Shown here piece by piece: positions 52,144 through 59,890 of a stretch of DNA of 64,000 nt. The stretch comes from Acidovorax sp. NCPPB 4044. Its GTDB lineage: Bacteria; Pseudomonadota; Gammaproteobacteria; Burkholderiales; Burkholderiaceae_C. The stretch covers positions 3,316,001 to 3,380,000 of the forward strand of contig NZ_JAMCOS010000001.1 of assembly GCF_028069655.1 (NCBI RefSeq), written 5' to 3'. How positions within the stretch are numbered: the first letter of the stretch is position 1; every line of letters starts with the position of its first letter. The translations under genes were made by a program, and so were the position numbers. The notes beneath the pieces are model-generated. The model saw only the letters and a program-made list of their open reading frames with translations. It ran no database searches and was not told the origin of the DNA.

Positions 52144-53016
52144 TCAGGGTGCGGGAAGGGGTGCGGGAAAGGGCGCGGTGGCGATCCAGCCTTCAAGCGG
52201 GTCCAGGCCGGCGGGCAGGCCGTAGAGCGGGTCGCCCTGCGCATGGCAGCGCGCGGCCCAGGCCGCCTGCACGAGGCACAGCACGGCATCGAGGCTGTCG
52301 CCGCTCGCGTCGCCGGCCAGCGCATCGCGCTGGGCATGGGTGAGCGCCAGCCGCAGACCCAGGCGCGTGGCGCCGGCTTCCAGGCCCGCGATGAGGTCCT
52401 TGCGCACGATGAAGCGTTCGGCGGTCTGCCGGGCCGCGTCGTCGCTCTTGTAGCTGCGGCGGCCCAGGATCTCGCGCGCCAGCAGGCCCGGGTAGGCCTC
52501 CAGCGCCACGCGCGCCGGGTCGCCCGACTGCAGCCCCGGCAGGTGCACGCCGGCATCGATCAGCAGCGGCACGCCGGCATGCAGCATGTAGGCGACCGGC
52601 GGGTTCACCCATTTCATCGACGGGCTCGACCCGGCCGGCCCATCGGTGGCGCGGTGCGCGAACTTGGCTCCCACTGGCCGCGCCGCGCAGAACGCGGCGA
52701 ACGCATCGCGGATCTGCGGGCGGGTCAGGCTGCGGTAGTGCGCCATGCTGGCGGGCCACTCCATCGGCCATCCGAGCGCCGCCAGCAGGCCGCGCGGCAG
52801 CCCGAATGGCAGGTCGAACCCACCTACCCAGGCGCCGGGCGCGGCCAGCCAGCGGCCGAAGGAATCCAGCGTCTCGAAACGCTCCAGCCCCGCCAGCGAC
52901 ACGCGGCCGCCGCGCTCGTGCCCGCGCGCGAGCACGATGGGCTTGCGCCGGCTGGGGCTACTGGAGAAATCGCAGCCGACGAGCTGCGGGCCGGTGGCGG
53001 GCACGGGAACAGCCAT
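52144..53016 (-). CDS. DUF429-domain protein
   Basis: A 290-aa protein with the RNase H-like DUF429 pattern: LVGCDFSSSPSRRKP with the first Asp, VGGFDLPFGLPRGLL in the middle and SGDSLDAVLCLVQAAWAARC near the C-terminus. Family function is uncertain; acidic residues at nuclease-like positions suggest a hydrolytic role. It starts 4 bp after the EamA gene stop, implying one operon. Confidence 0.75.
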   Translation of the reverse strand: MAVPVPATGPQLVGCDFSSSPSRRKPIVLARGHERGGRVSLAGLERFETLDSFGRWLAAPGAWVGGFDLPFGLPRGLLAALGWPMEWPASMAHYRSLTRPQIRDAFAAFCAARPVGAKFAHRATDGPAGSSPSMKWVNPPVAYMLHAGVPLLIDAGVHLPGLQSGDPARVALEAYPGLLAREILGRRSYKSDDAARQTAERFIVRKDLIAGLEAGATRLGLRLALTHAQRDALAGDASGDSLDAVLCLVQAAWAARCHAQGDPLYGLPAGLDPLEGWIATAPFPAPLPAP

Positions 53017-53020
53017 CGCC

Positions 53021-53902
53021 CTACCCCAGCGCGAGCGCCGCCACGCCGGCCGCGATGAGCACCGCCCCCGCCACGCGGGCCACGCGGTCGCCTTCGCCGA
53101 GCAGGTGCCCGCCGATGAGGGCGGCGAACAGCATCGACACCTCGCGCGCGGGCGCCACGTGCGACATCGGGGCCTGCTGCATCGCGTAGAGCACCAGCAC
53201 GTAGGCCACCGGGCTCACCGCCGCCACCGCCACGGCGAAGCGCCACTGCGCGCGCCAGAGCTGCCGAGCCGTGGGCACGTCGCGCAGCACGACCGGCGCG
53301 AGCAGCGCCACGCGCACGAAGTTGCCCATGTAGTCGATGAGGATGGGCGACATGAGCAGCGCCTTGACGGCATAGCCGTCCACGACCGTGTAGCTGGCGA
53401 TGAACGCCCCCGTGAGCAGCCCGTAGAGGATGCCCTTGTGCACCCGCGCCCGCGCGACCGGATCGTGCGAGGCGCGCAGCAGCGCCGGCCCGCCCGCGAT
53501 GAGGAACACGCCGCCCACCACGCCCGCGATGCCCGCCAGCCCCAGCGCGCTGATGTGTTCGCCCAGGAACGCGATGGCCACGAAGGACGACAGCAGCGGC
53601 CCCGAGCCGCGCGCGATCGGATAGACCACCGTCAGGTCGGCCTTGCGGTAGCCGCGCAGCAGGATCACGTAGTACGCCACGTGCAGCACGCCGCTCGCCG
53701 CCACGAAGGCCCATTCGCGCAGGCCCCATTGCGGCACCACGTCCCAGCCCAGCCAGGCGCCGAGCGGGGCCCAGAGGACCATCATCACGGCCGCGGTGAA
53801 GAAGGCGAAGCGTGCATCGCCCCCGGCCTTCTTGGCCACGATGTTCCAGCCCGCGTGGATCAGGCCGGCGAGGATGATGAGGGCGAAGGCGTTGAGGGAC
53901 AC
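53021..53902 (-). CDS. EamA/DMT-superfamily transporter
   Basis: A 293-aa inner-membrane protein with about ten predicted helices in two EamA repeats. The first starts ALIILAGLIHAGWNIVAKKA; the second contains GILYGLLTGAFIASYTVVDG. VYPIARGSGPLLSSFVAIAF is the family motif. It starts with GTG at 53902. A metabolite exporter or importer; the substrate is unknown. Confidence 0.85.
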   Translation of the reverse strand: MSLNAFALIILAGLIHAGWNIVAKKAGGDARFAFFTAAVMMVLWAPLGAWLGWDVVPQWGLREWAFVAASGVLHVAYYVILLRGYRKADLTVVYPIARGSGPLLSSFVAIAFLGEHISALGLAGIAGVVGGVFLIAGGPALLRASHDPVARARVHKGILYGLLTGAFIASYTVVDGYAVKALLMSPILIDYMGNFVRVALLAPVVLRDVPTARQLWRAQWRFAVAVAAVSPVAYVLVLYAMQQAPMSHVAPAREVSMLFAALIGGHLLGEGDRVARVAGAVLIAAGVAALALG

Positions 53903-53970
53903 GGATCAGGAGAGGTTCGGCACGCAGGGCCGTGCGATGGACGGAACGGGCGGAGCCGCGTCCGCCGAAA

Positions 53971-54113
53971 GGCCGCGAAGCAGGCCTGCCGGCAGGCGCC
54001 GCGGAACGGGCGCTGCCCGGCCACCGGCGCCGCCCGCTTCCCGCGCGCCAGCGCAGGGGAAGAGAGAAAAGGGAAAAGGAGAAACGGCGCGCCCCGCTCA
54101 GGGGGGCGAGCTA
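53971..54113. repeat. Intergenic repeat family 2, copy 2
   Basis: Same ordered blocks as 45919-46050, with an extra purine-rich insert (GGGAAGAGAGAAAAGGGAAA) in the middle. It ends CCGCTCAGGGGGGCGAG against the stop codon of the BLUF gene. Confidence 0.65.
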
Positions 54114-54533
54114 TGCCCGGCCGATGATCGAGGCCGTGGCCATCAGCTCTTCCAGCAGCGCGAACGACACCCGGCCCGACACCGAATACGGATCCAGCTC
54201 GGGCTTCTCGGAATAGCGCAGCAGGATCGAGTGGTTGATCTTGCCGAGATTCACCTGCCCCATGGTCCAGCCGCTGAAGCGGCGCTCGTCGATCTCTTCG
54301 AAGTGCAGCAGCTCGACATCCTTGTGGCGCGGGTCGCGCTGGATGTGGCCGTAGAGCGCGCTCACGGCCGAGCGCCCGCCCTCGATGGCCTGCAGGAACA
54401 CGCCGCCGCCATAGCAGAGCACGCCGGTGATGCCGCAGGCGGAGTTGTGCTGGCGCGACTGGGCCAGGATGGCTTCGATGGCCGCGTTGGAGGTGTCCAC
54501 CGCGCGGCTTGCGTAGAGCAGGCGTACGAGCAT
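54111..54533 (-). CDS. BLUF-domain blue-light sensor
   Basis: A 140-aa stand-alone BLUF protein (flavin-binding blue-light receptor). LVRLLYASRAV carries the photoactive Tyr7, SRQHNSACGITGVLCY the Asn30, and GVFLQAIEGGRSAV the Gln48. The FSGWTMGQV segment has Trp89 and Met91. The C-terminal about 40 residues form the usual capping helices without an output domain. It starts one base after folE with a GGAAGGAA ribosome-binding site within folE, so it is co-expressed with GTP cyclohydrolase I. Signalling must be through a protein partner. Confidence 0.92.
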   Translation of the reverse strand: MLVRLLYASRAVDTSNAAIEAILAQSRQHNSACGITGVLCYGGGVFLQAIEGGRSAVSALYGHIQRDPRHKDVELLHFEEIDERRFSGWTMGQVNLGKINHSILLRYSEKPELDPYSVSGRVSFALLEELMATASIIGRA

Positions 54534-54534
54534 G

Positions 54535-55263
54535 TCAGTTCCTTCCGGGAATGAGCGAGAGGAATTCCCGGCGCAGCGCCGCGTCCTTCAGGAAGACGCC
54601 GCGCATCACCGAGTTCAGCATTTTGCTGTCCATCTCGCGCACGCCACGCCAGGACATGCAGAAGTGGCTCGCCTCCATCACGATGGCCAGGCCGTCGGGC
54701 TGGGTCTTCTCCATGATGAGGTCGGCCAGCTGCACCACGGCCTCTTCCTGGATCTGCGGGCGACCCATCACCCAGTCGACCAGGCGCGCGTACTTCGAGA
54801 GGCCGATCACGTTGGTGTGCTCGTTGGGCAGCACGCCGATCCAGAGCTTGCCGATCACGGGGCAGAAGTGGTGGCTGCAGGCGCTGCGCACGGTGATCGG
54901 GCCCACGATCATGAGCTCGTTCAGGTGCTCGGCGTTGGGGAATTCGGTGATGGCGGGCTGCTTCGCGTAGCGGCCCTTGAACACCTCGTTGATGTACATC
55001 TTGGCCACGCGGCGGGCGGTGTCCTGCGTGTTGTGGTCGCCCTGCGTGTCGATGATGAGGCTGTCGAGCACGCCCTGCATCTTGACCTCGACCTCGTCGA
55101 GCAGCCGCTCCAGCTCGCCGGGCTCGATGAATTCGGAGATGTTGTCGTTGGCGTGGAACCGCTTGCGGGACGCGAGCAGGCGCTCACGGATCTTGACCGA
55201 GACGGGCGCGCCGCCTTCGGGGGGCGGGGGGCTGTTCGGATCGTCGGCGAGGTGTGTGAACAT
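54535..55263 (-). CDS. folE: GTP cyclohydrolase I
   Basis: A 242-aa enzyme making 7,8-dihydroneopterin triphosphate from GTP, the first step of folate synthesis. The zinc/active-site CSHHFCPVIGKLWIGV, VIGLSKYARLVDWVMGRPQI, QEEAVVQLAD and the substrate-binding region are intact. The start at 55263 (MFTHLADDPNS) is preferred; an ATG at 55320 lies within an intergenic repeat and would add 19 residues. It is in an operon with the BLUF gene. Confidence 0.93.
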   Translation of the reverse strand: MFTHLADDPNSPPPPEGGAPVSVKIRERLLASRKRFHANDNISEFIEPGELERLLDEVEVKMQGVLDSLIIDTQGDHNTQDTARRVAKMYINEVFKGRYAKQPAITEFPNAEHLNELMIVGPITVRSACSHHFCPVIGKLWIGVLPNEHTNVIGLSKYARLVDWVMGRPQIQEEAVVQLADLIMEKTQPDGLAIVMEASHFCMSWRGVREMDSKMLNSVMRGVFLKDAALRREFLSLIPGRN

Positions 55264-55302
55264 GCGCGCGATGGTACCAGCGAAGCCCGGTTCCGGCTCT
55301 AC

Positions 55303-55361
55303 AAGGGTTTTCGCGTCCATGCCGCCGTATCCATTGAATAGTTCGCTATTGAATTAATAGC
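55303..55361 (-). repeat. Intergenic repeat family 1, full copy (reverse)
   Basis: On the minus strand: GCTATTAATTCAATAGC, GAACTATTCAATGGATACGG, CGGCATGGACGCGAAAACCC. The alternative folE ATG (55320) falls inside it. It lies between clsB and folE. Confidence 0.8.
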
Positions 55362-55390
55362 AAACCCCTGGCAGCGCGGCCCATCCGGCG

Positions 55391-56716
55391 TCAGTAGCGG
55401 TTGCCGGTGACCCAGAGCGCCATGCGCATGAGGGCGAAGGCGACGCGGTCGCGCAGCCGCTGGCCCCAGGGGCGCGCACCGTAGGCCCGGGGGTCCAGCA
55501 CGCGGCCGGCGTGCTCCATCGCATCGACCAGCCGCGCCCGCAGGTCGGCGGCGAAGGCGGCATCCTCCACCACCACGTTGGCCTCGCGCGCCAGCAGCAT
55601 CGAGAGCGGGTCGAGGTTGGACGAGCCCACCGTGGCCCACGGGTGCTCGCCGTGCGCGTCGATCACCGCCACCTTGGCGTGCAGGAAGCTGGGCGCGTAT
55701 TCGTGGATCTCCACGCCCGCGGCCAGCAGCGCGCCGTAGACGGGCCGCGCCGCGTGGTACTGCATGAAGTATTCGTAGCGCCCCTGCAGCAGCAGCCGCA
55801 CGCGCACGCCGCGCCGCGCGGCCATGACCAGCGCGCGCCGCAGCTTGCCGCCGGGCAGGAAATACGCGTTGGCGATGATCACCTCGTGGCGGGCGTTGCC
55901 GATGGCGCGGCGGTAGGCGCGCTCGATGCGGCTGCGGTTGCGCAGGTTGTCGCGCAGCAGCAGCCCCGCACGCGTGCCGGGCACCGTGTGGCTGCTGCCG
56001 GCCGCATCGCCCGCGCCGCGCGCCAGGCGCTCGGCCTGCCGTGCCTGGGCGGCGGCGCGCAGATCGCGCAGCAGGTCTGCGAGGCGGTGGCGGCGCGCGT
56101 CGCGCGTGGCCTGCAGGCGCCACCAGATCTGCTCCATGGCCTCGCCGGCCTCCTCCACGAGGCGGCCCTCGGCCCGCACGGCGAAGTCGAAGCGCGGCGC
56201 CTCCAGCACGCCGTGGTTGGGGTCGTGCAGGTCGTCCAGCACGTTGATGCCGCCGCAATACAGCACGCAGCCGTCCACCACGCAGAGCTTGCGGTGCAGC
56301 CGCCGCCACCGCTTCGGGAACAGCAGGCCGAGCGGCCCCAGCGGCGAATACACCTGCATGCGCACGCCGGCTTCCTCGAACCGCTCGGGCCAGGGCGAGC
56401 ACAGGCGGCCGGTGCCCACGCCGTCCACGACCAGGTGCACCCGCACGCCGCGCCGGGCCGCGCGGATCAGCGCCTCGGCGATGTCGGCACCGGAGCCGGT
56501 GCAGTCGAAGATGTAGGTCTCGAACTGGATGTCCGAGAGGGCGGCATCCATGTCGGCGATCAGCGCGGCGAACAGTTCGGCCGAGCCCTGCAGCAGCGCC
56601 AGGCGGTGCCCGCCGGCGAGCGGCGGTGCCGCCGCAGCGCGTCGCCCGGGCAGCGAGAACCGCCGGGGCGGCCGGCCCGGGGGCGCGGCATCGGATCGGG
56701 CGGCCGGCCGGTTCAC
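55391..56716 (-). CDS. clsB: Cardiolipin synthase B-type phospholipase D protein
   Basis: A 441-aa protein starting at a GTG that overlaps the upstream stop (GTGA). Two HKD motifs: HRKLCVVDGCVLYCGGIN (about residue 145) and HAKVAVIDAHGEHPWATVGS (about residue 345). QFETYIFDCTGSGADIAEAL is typical of ClsB. It forms cardiolipin by phosphatidyl transfer at the inner membrane. It is coupled to the endonuclease/phosphatase-family gene, a combination seen with clsB (ybhO-ybhP) in E. coli. Confidence 0.9.
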   Translation of the reverse strand: MNRPAARSDAAPPGRPPRRFSLPGRRAAAAPPLAGGHRLALLQGSAELFAALIADMDAALSDIQFETYIFDCTGSGADIAEALIRAARRGVRVHLVVDGVGTGRLCSPWPERFEEAGVRMQVYSPLGPLGLLFPKRWRRLHRKLCVVDGCVLYCGGINVLDDLHDPNHGVLEAPRFDFAVRAEGRLVEEAGEAMEQIWWRLQATRDARRHRLADLLRDLRAAAQARQAERLARGAGDAAGSSHTVPGTRAGLLLRDNLRNRSRIERAYRRAIGNARHEVIIANAYFLPGGKLRRALVMAARRGVRVRLLLQGRYEYFMQYHAARPVYGALLAAGVEIHEYAPSFLHAKVAVIDAHGEHPWATVGSSNLDPLSMLLAREANVVVEDAAFAADLRARLVDAMEHAGRVLDPRAYGARPWGQRLRDRVAFALMRMALWVTGNRY

Positions 56717-57471
56717 AGCCGGAACTCGGCGATCAACGGCAGGTGGTCGGACATGCGCCACCAGATGCGCCCGCGCGGCACGTGCAGCCCCACGGGCTCC
56801 ATGCCGCGCACGTACACGTGGTCGAGCTGGACCATGGGCAGCCGGGCCGGGTAGGTGAAGGCGCGCGGGGCCTCGTCGTATTCGCGCAGGCCGAAGGCCG
56901 CCAGCGCGCGCTTGATCTGCTGGCCCCAGTCGTTGAAATCGCCCGCCACCACCAGCGGGGCGCCGGGCGGCACCTCGCGCGCGATGAAGCGCTGCAGTTG
57001 CGCCACCTGCCGCACGCGGCTGCCGGCGATCAGCCCCAGGTGCACCACGATCGCATGCACGCGCCGGTCCTGCACATCGATCTCGACGTGCAGCAGGCCG
57101 CGCTGCTCGAACCGGTGGTCGGAGATGTCCTCGTGCTGGTGGCCGATCACGGGCCAGCGCGTGAGCAGCGCGTTGCCGTGCTCGCCCTGGCGCGTGACGG
57201 CGTTGGTGCGGTAGACCGCCGCGTAACCCTCGGGCGCGAGGAAGTCCGCCTGCGGCATCTCGGGCCAGCGCGCGAAGTGCTGCGCACCACGGTGGTGCAG
57301 CTTGCGCACTTCCTGCAGGCAGACGATGTCGGCATCGAGCTGCTCGACCGCATGGCCGAGGTTGTGGATCTCCAGCCGGCGCGCCGGCCCCAGGCCCTGC
57401 ACGCCCTTGTGGATGTTGTACGTGGCGACCCGCAGAATGCCGCCGTCGCCCGAGCCGTCCGATGGTTCCAT
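56713..57471 (-). CDS. Endonuclease/exonuclease/phosphatase family protein (YbhP-like)
   Basis: A 252-aa protein. LRVATYNIHKGVQGLGPARR, CLQEVRKL, the VVHLGLIAGSRVRQV segment, LVVAGDFNDWGQQIKRAL and the terminal SDHLPLIAEFRL carry the Asn, Glu, Asp-Asn and Asp-His catalytic residues of the fold. It is coupled to clsB, so action on phospholipid or inositol-like phosphates is more likely than on DNA (inference). Confidence 0.85.
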   Translation of the reverse strand: MEPSDGSGDGGILRVATYNIHKGVQGLGPARRLEIHNLGHAVEQLDADIVCLQEVRKLHHRGAQHFARWPEMPQADFLAPEGYAAVYRTNAVTRQGEHGNALLTRWPVIGHQHEDISDHRFEQRGLLHVEIDVQDRRVHAIVVHLGLIAGSRVRQVAQLQRFIAREVPPGAPLVVAGDFNDWGQQIKRALAAFGLREYDEAPRAFTYPARLPMVQLDHVYVRGMEPVGLHVPRGRIWWRMSDHLPLIAEFRL

Positions 57472-57582
57472 GGCGCGATTGTGGCCCAGGCGCCCCGGTA
57501 CCCCGGGCTTTCACCGCCCGCCACGCAGGGCGAAAGCCCTACACTGGTCACCCCACCTCCCAGGCCGCGCCGCGGCCCCGCC

Positions 57583-59367
57583 ATGTCCAGCGCCAAAGCC
57601 GCAGCCGCTCCCGCCGAATCGCAGGCCCTGGTCATCGACGGCAACGCCACCTCGCGCAGCATCCTCGTGGCGCAGCTGCGCGAATACGGCATCGCGCGCG
57701 TGGTGCAGTGCAGCCGGGTGCAGGATGCCCGCGCGCGGCTGGAGCACACCGTGTACGACTACGTGCTCTGCGAGCAGTATTTCCCCGAATCCGGCCAGTC
57801 GGGCCAGACCCTGCTGGACGACCTGCGCCGCGCCCAGATGCTCCCCTTCTCGACCGTGTTCTTCATGGTCACCGCCGAGGCGTCCTATGCCGCGGTCGCC
57901 GAGGCCGCGGAATCGGCACTCGACGGCTACCTGCTCAAGCCGTTCACGCCCAGCGCGCTGTTCGAGCGGCTCTCGCTCGCGCGGCTGCGCAAGACCCACC
58001 TGCGGCCCATCTTCGACGCGATCGGCGAGGAAGACTTCGAGGGCGCCGCCCGGCTCTGCGTGGAGCGCTTCGAGACCCGGCGCCCCTATTGGCTCTACGC
58101 GGCGCGCATCGGCAGCGAACTGCTGCTGCGCCTGGGCCGCCACGACGAGGCCCGCACGCTGTTCGAAGCCGTGATCGAGGCGCGCGCGCTGCCCTGGGCC
58201 AAGCTCGGCGTGGCCCGCGCGCAGATCGAGGCCGGCCAGGCGCCGCGGGCCGTGACCACGCTGCAGGGGCTCATCGGCGACGATGCATCGTTCGCCGACG
58301 CGTACGACGTGCTGGGCCGCGCGCAGGTGGAGATGGGCCAGTTCGAGGAGGCGCTCGCCACCTACCGCACCGCGGCTCAGCTCACGCCCGACTCCGTCGT
58401 GCGGCTGCAGAAGCTCGGCATGATGGCCCACTACCAGGGCGACCGCGAAACCTCGGCAAAAATGCTCGCGCGCGCGGCCGTGCTGGGCATCGATTCCAAG
58501 CTGTTCGACTACCAGTCGCTCGTGCTGCTCGCCTTCAGCCAGTTCGACGCGCGCGACCGCAAGGGGCTCGAACGCTGCATGGCGGATTTCGGCCGCATCC
58601 GCGAGCGCCATCCGTCCAGCGAACGCCTGCTGCGCTTCGAGAACGTGGTGCGCACGCTGCAGCTCATCCTGCAGCGGCAATTCGCCCAGGCCGTGGCGGA
58701 AGTGCGCGCCATGGCGGCCCAGGCCCAGTCCCCCGATTTCGATTTCGAGGCCGCCTGCAACCTCGTGGGCCTGCTGGCCGTGCTCACCAACACCTCCATC
58801 GACCTTGCCGAAGCCCCCGGGTGGATCGACACCGTGGGCATGCGCTACGCCAACACCCGCGGCCTGTGCGAGCTGATGGCCAATGCCGGCAGCGCCTGCG
58901 CCGCCTATGCGGACGCCGTGCGCGCCTGCCTTCCGCGCGTCAACCGCATGGCAGAGGAAGCCATCGCCCACAGCCTGGGCGGCGACCCTGCCGGCGCCGT
59001 GCGCCAGTTGCTCGAACATGCCGGCACCACCCTGAACACCAAGCTTCTGGACCTCGCGCAGCAGGTGCTGACGCGCCACGCGGCCAAGCTGGAACCCGAC
59101 GCGGTGGCCGCCCACCAGGACACCATCGATGCCCTGCGCCTGCGCTGCGGCAGTGCCCCGGCGCGCGCCGTTCTGGGCCAGGGCAGCGAACGCAAACCCG
59201 GCGAACTGGTCCTGCGCGCCGGCCGCCCCGGCGGTGCCGCGGACGGGGCCGGCGGCTCCCGCGAGAGCGCGGCGGGCCGCGCCGCGCCGGTGGCGAACCC
59301 GGACGGCGGCGGCGCGGGCCCCGGTGATGCCGACCCTGCCGGCATGCTGCGGCTGCGGCCGGTCTGA
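57583..59367 (+). CDS. Receiver-like domain plus TPR protein (pseudo-receiver)
   Basis: A 594-aa protein. Residues 13-135 form a CheY-like domain: QALVIDGNATSRSILVAQLR, then YDYVLCEQYFPE, the FFMVTAEASYAAVA and DGYLLKPFTPSAL segments with Thr and Lys. The phosphoacceptor Asp is replaced by Glu64, and only one acidic residue (D19) of the upstream pair is present. Residues about 150-560 contain TPR-like helices (FADAYDVLGRAQVEMGQFEE). The C-terminus is Gly/Ala-rich. Probably a non-phosphorylatable signalling scaffold. It converges with nudB two bases away. Confidence 0.85.
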   Translation: MSSAKAAAAPAESQALVIDGNATSRSILVAQLREYGIARVVQCSRVQDARARLEHTVYDYVLCEQYFPESGQSGQTLLDDLRRAQMLPFSTVFFMVTAEASYAAVAEAAESALDGYLLKPFTPSALFERLSLARLRKTHLRPIFDAIGEEDFEGAARLCVERFETRRPYWLYAARIGSELLLRLGRHDEARTLFEAVIEARALPWAKLGVARAQIEAGQAPRAVTTLQGLIGDDASFADAYDVLGRAQVEMGQFEEALATYRTAAQLTPDSVVRLQKLGMMAHYQGDRETSAKMLARAAVLGIDSKLFDYQSLVLLAFSQFDARDRKGLERCMADFGRIRERHPSSERLLRFENVVRTLQLILQRQFAQAVAEVRAMAAQAQSPDFDFEAACNLVGLLAVLTNTSIDLAEAPGWIDTVGMRYANTRGLCELMANAGSACAAYADAVRACLPRVNRMAEEAIAHSLGGDPAGAVRQLLEHAGTTLNTKLLDLAQQVLTRHAAKLEPDAVAAHQDTIDALRLRCGSAPARAVLGQGSERKPGELVLRAGRPGGAADGAGGSRESAAGRAAPVANPDGGGAGPGDADPAGMLRLRPV

Positions 59368-59369
59368 TC

Positions 59370-59879
59370 TCAGCCGCGCGGCACGGGCCCCGCGGAAGGC
59401 CGATGCACCGCATGCGCATGGCGCGGCAGCATCAGGCACGCTTCCGCATTCGACGGCGAAAAGCAGGCCTGCGCCGCATCGCGCCACGGCAGCCAGCGCC
59501 ATGCGTCGTGCTCGCGCGGGCTGAGCACCACCGCCGTGCCTGCGGGCACGCACAGGCCGAACAGGCGCTCCCGGTTGCGCACCACGCCTGGCGCGTAACG
59601 GTGCAGCCACTGCGGCCAGATGTCGTATTCGTTCTCCAGGAACCAGTCGGTGAGCACGTGCCCGGGCGCGCACGCATCGATGCCGGTTTCTTCCCGGACC
59701 TCGCGGATGGCGGCGGCCTCGAACGGCTCCTCGGGGAAATCCTTGCTGCCCGTGACCGATTGCCAATGCGCGGGGCCGCCGCCAGCGCGGCGGATGAGCA
59801 GCACGTCCAGCGCGGCCGTATGGACCACCACCAGCACCGACTCGGGGAGCTTGAAGGCAGGAACGGAATCCGCCGCCAT
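59370..59879 (-). CDS. nudB: Dihydroneopterin triphosphate diphosphatase (NUDIX)
   Basis: A 169-aa NUDIX hydrolase. The Nudix box is GSKDFPEEPFEAAAIREVRE with ETGID; SVLVVVHTAALDVLLIRRAG and WLPWRDAAQACFSPSNAEAC are typical of NudB. It removes pyrophosphate from the FolE product, the second step of folate synthesis; folE is about 5 kb away. In this bacterial group nudB usually follows aspS; here a CheW-type gene and a lipoprotein gene separate them. Confidence 0.9.
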   Translation of the reverse strand: MAADSVPAFKLPESVLVVVHTAALDVLLIRRAGGGPAHWQSVTGSKDFPEEPFEAAAIREVREETGIDACAPGHVLTDWFLENEYDIWPQWLHRYAPGVVRNRERLFGLCVPAGTAVVLSPREHDAWRWLPWRDAAQACFSPSNAEACLMLPRHAHAVHRPSAGPVPRG

Positions 59880-59890
59880 GCCGGCCCGCC

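Noticed and set aside
55264..55320. Extended folE start at 55320
   Set aside because: The ATG lies within an intergenic repeat and has no ribosome-binding site; kept as an alternative only.
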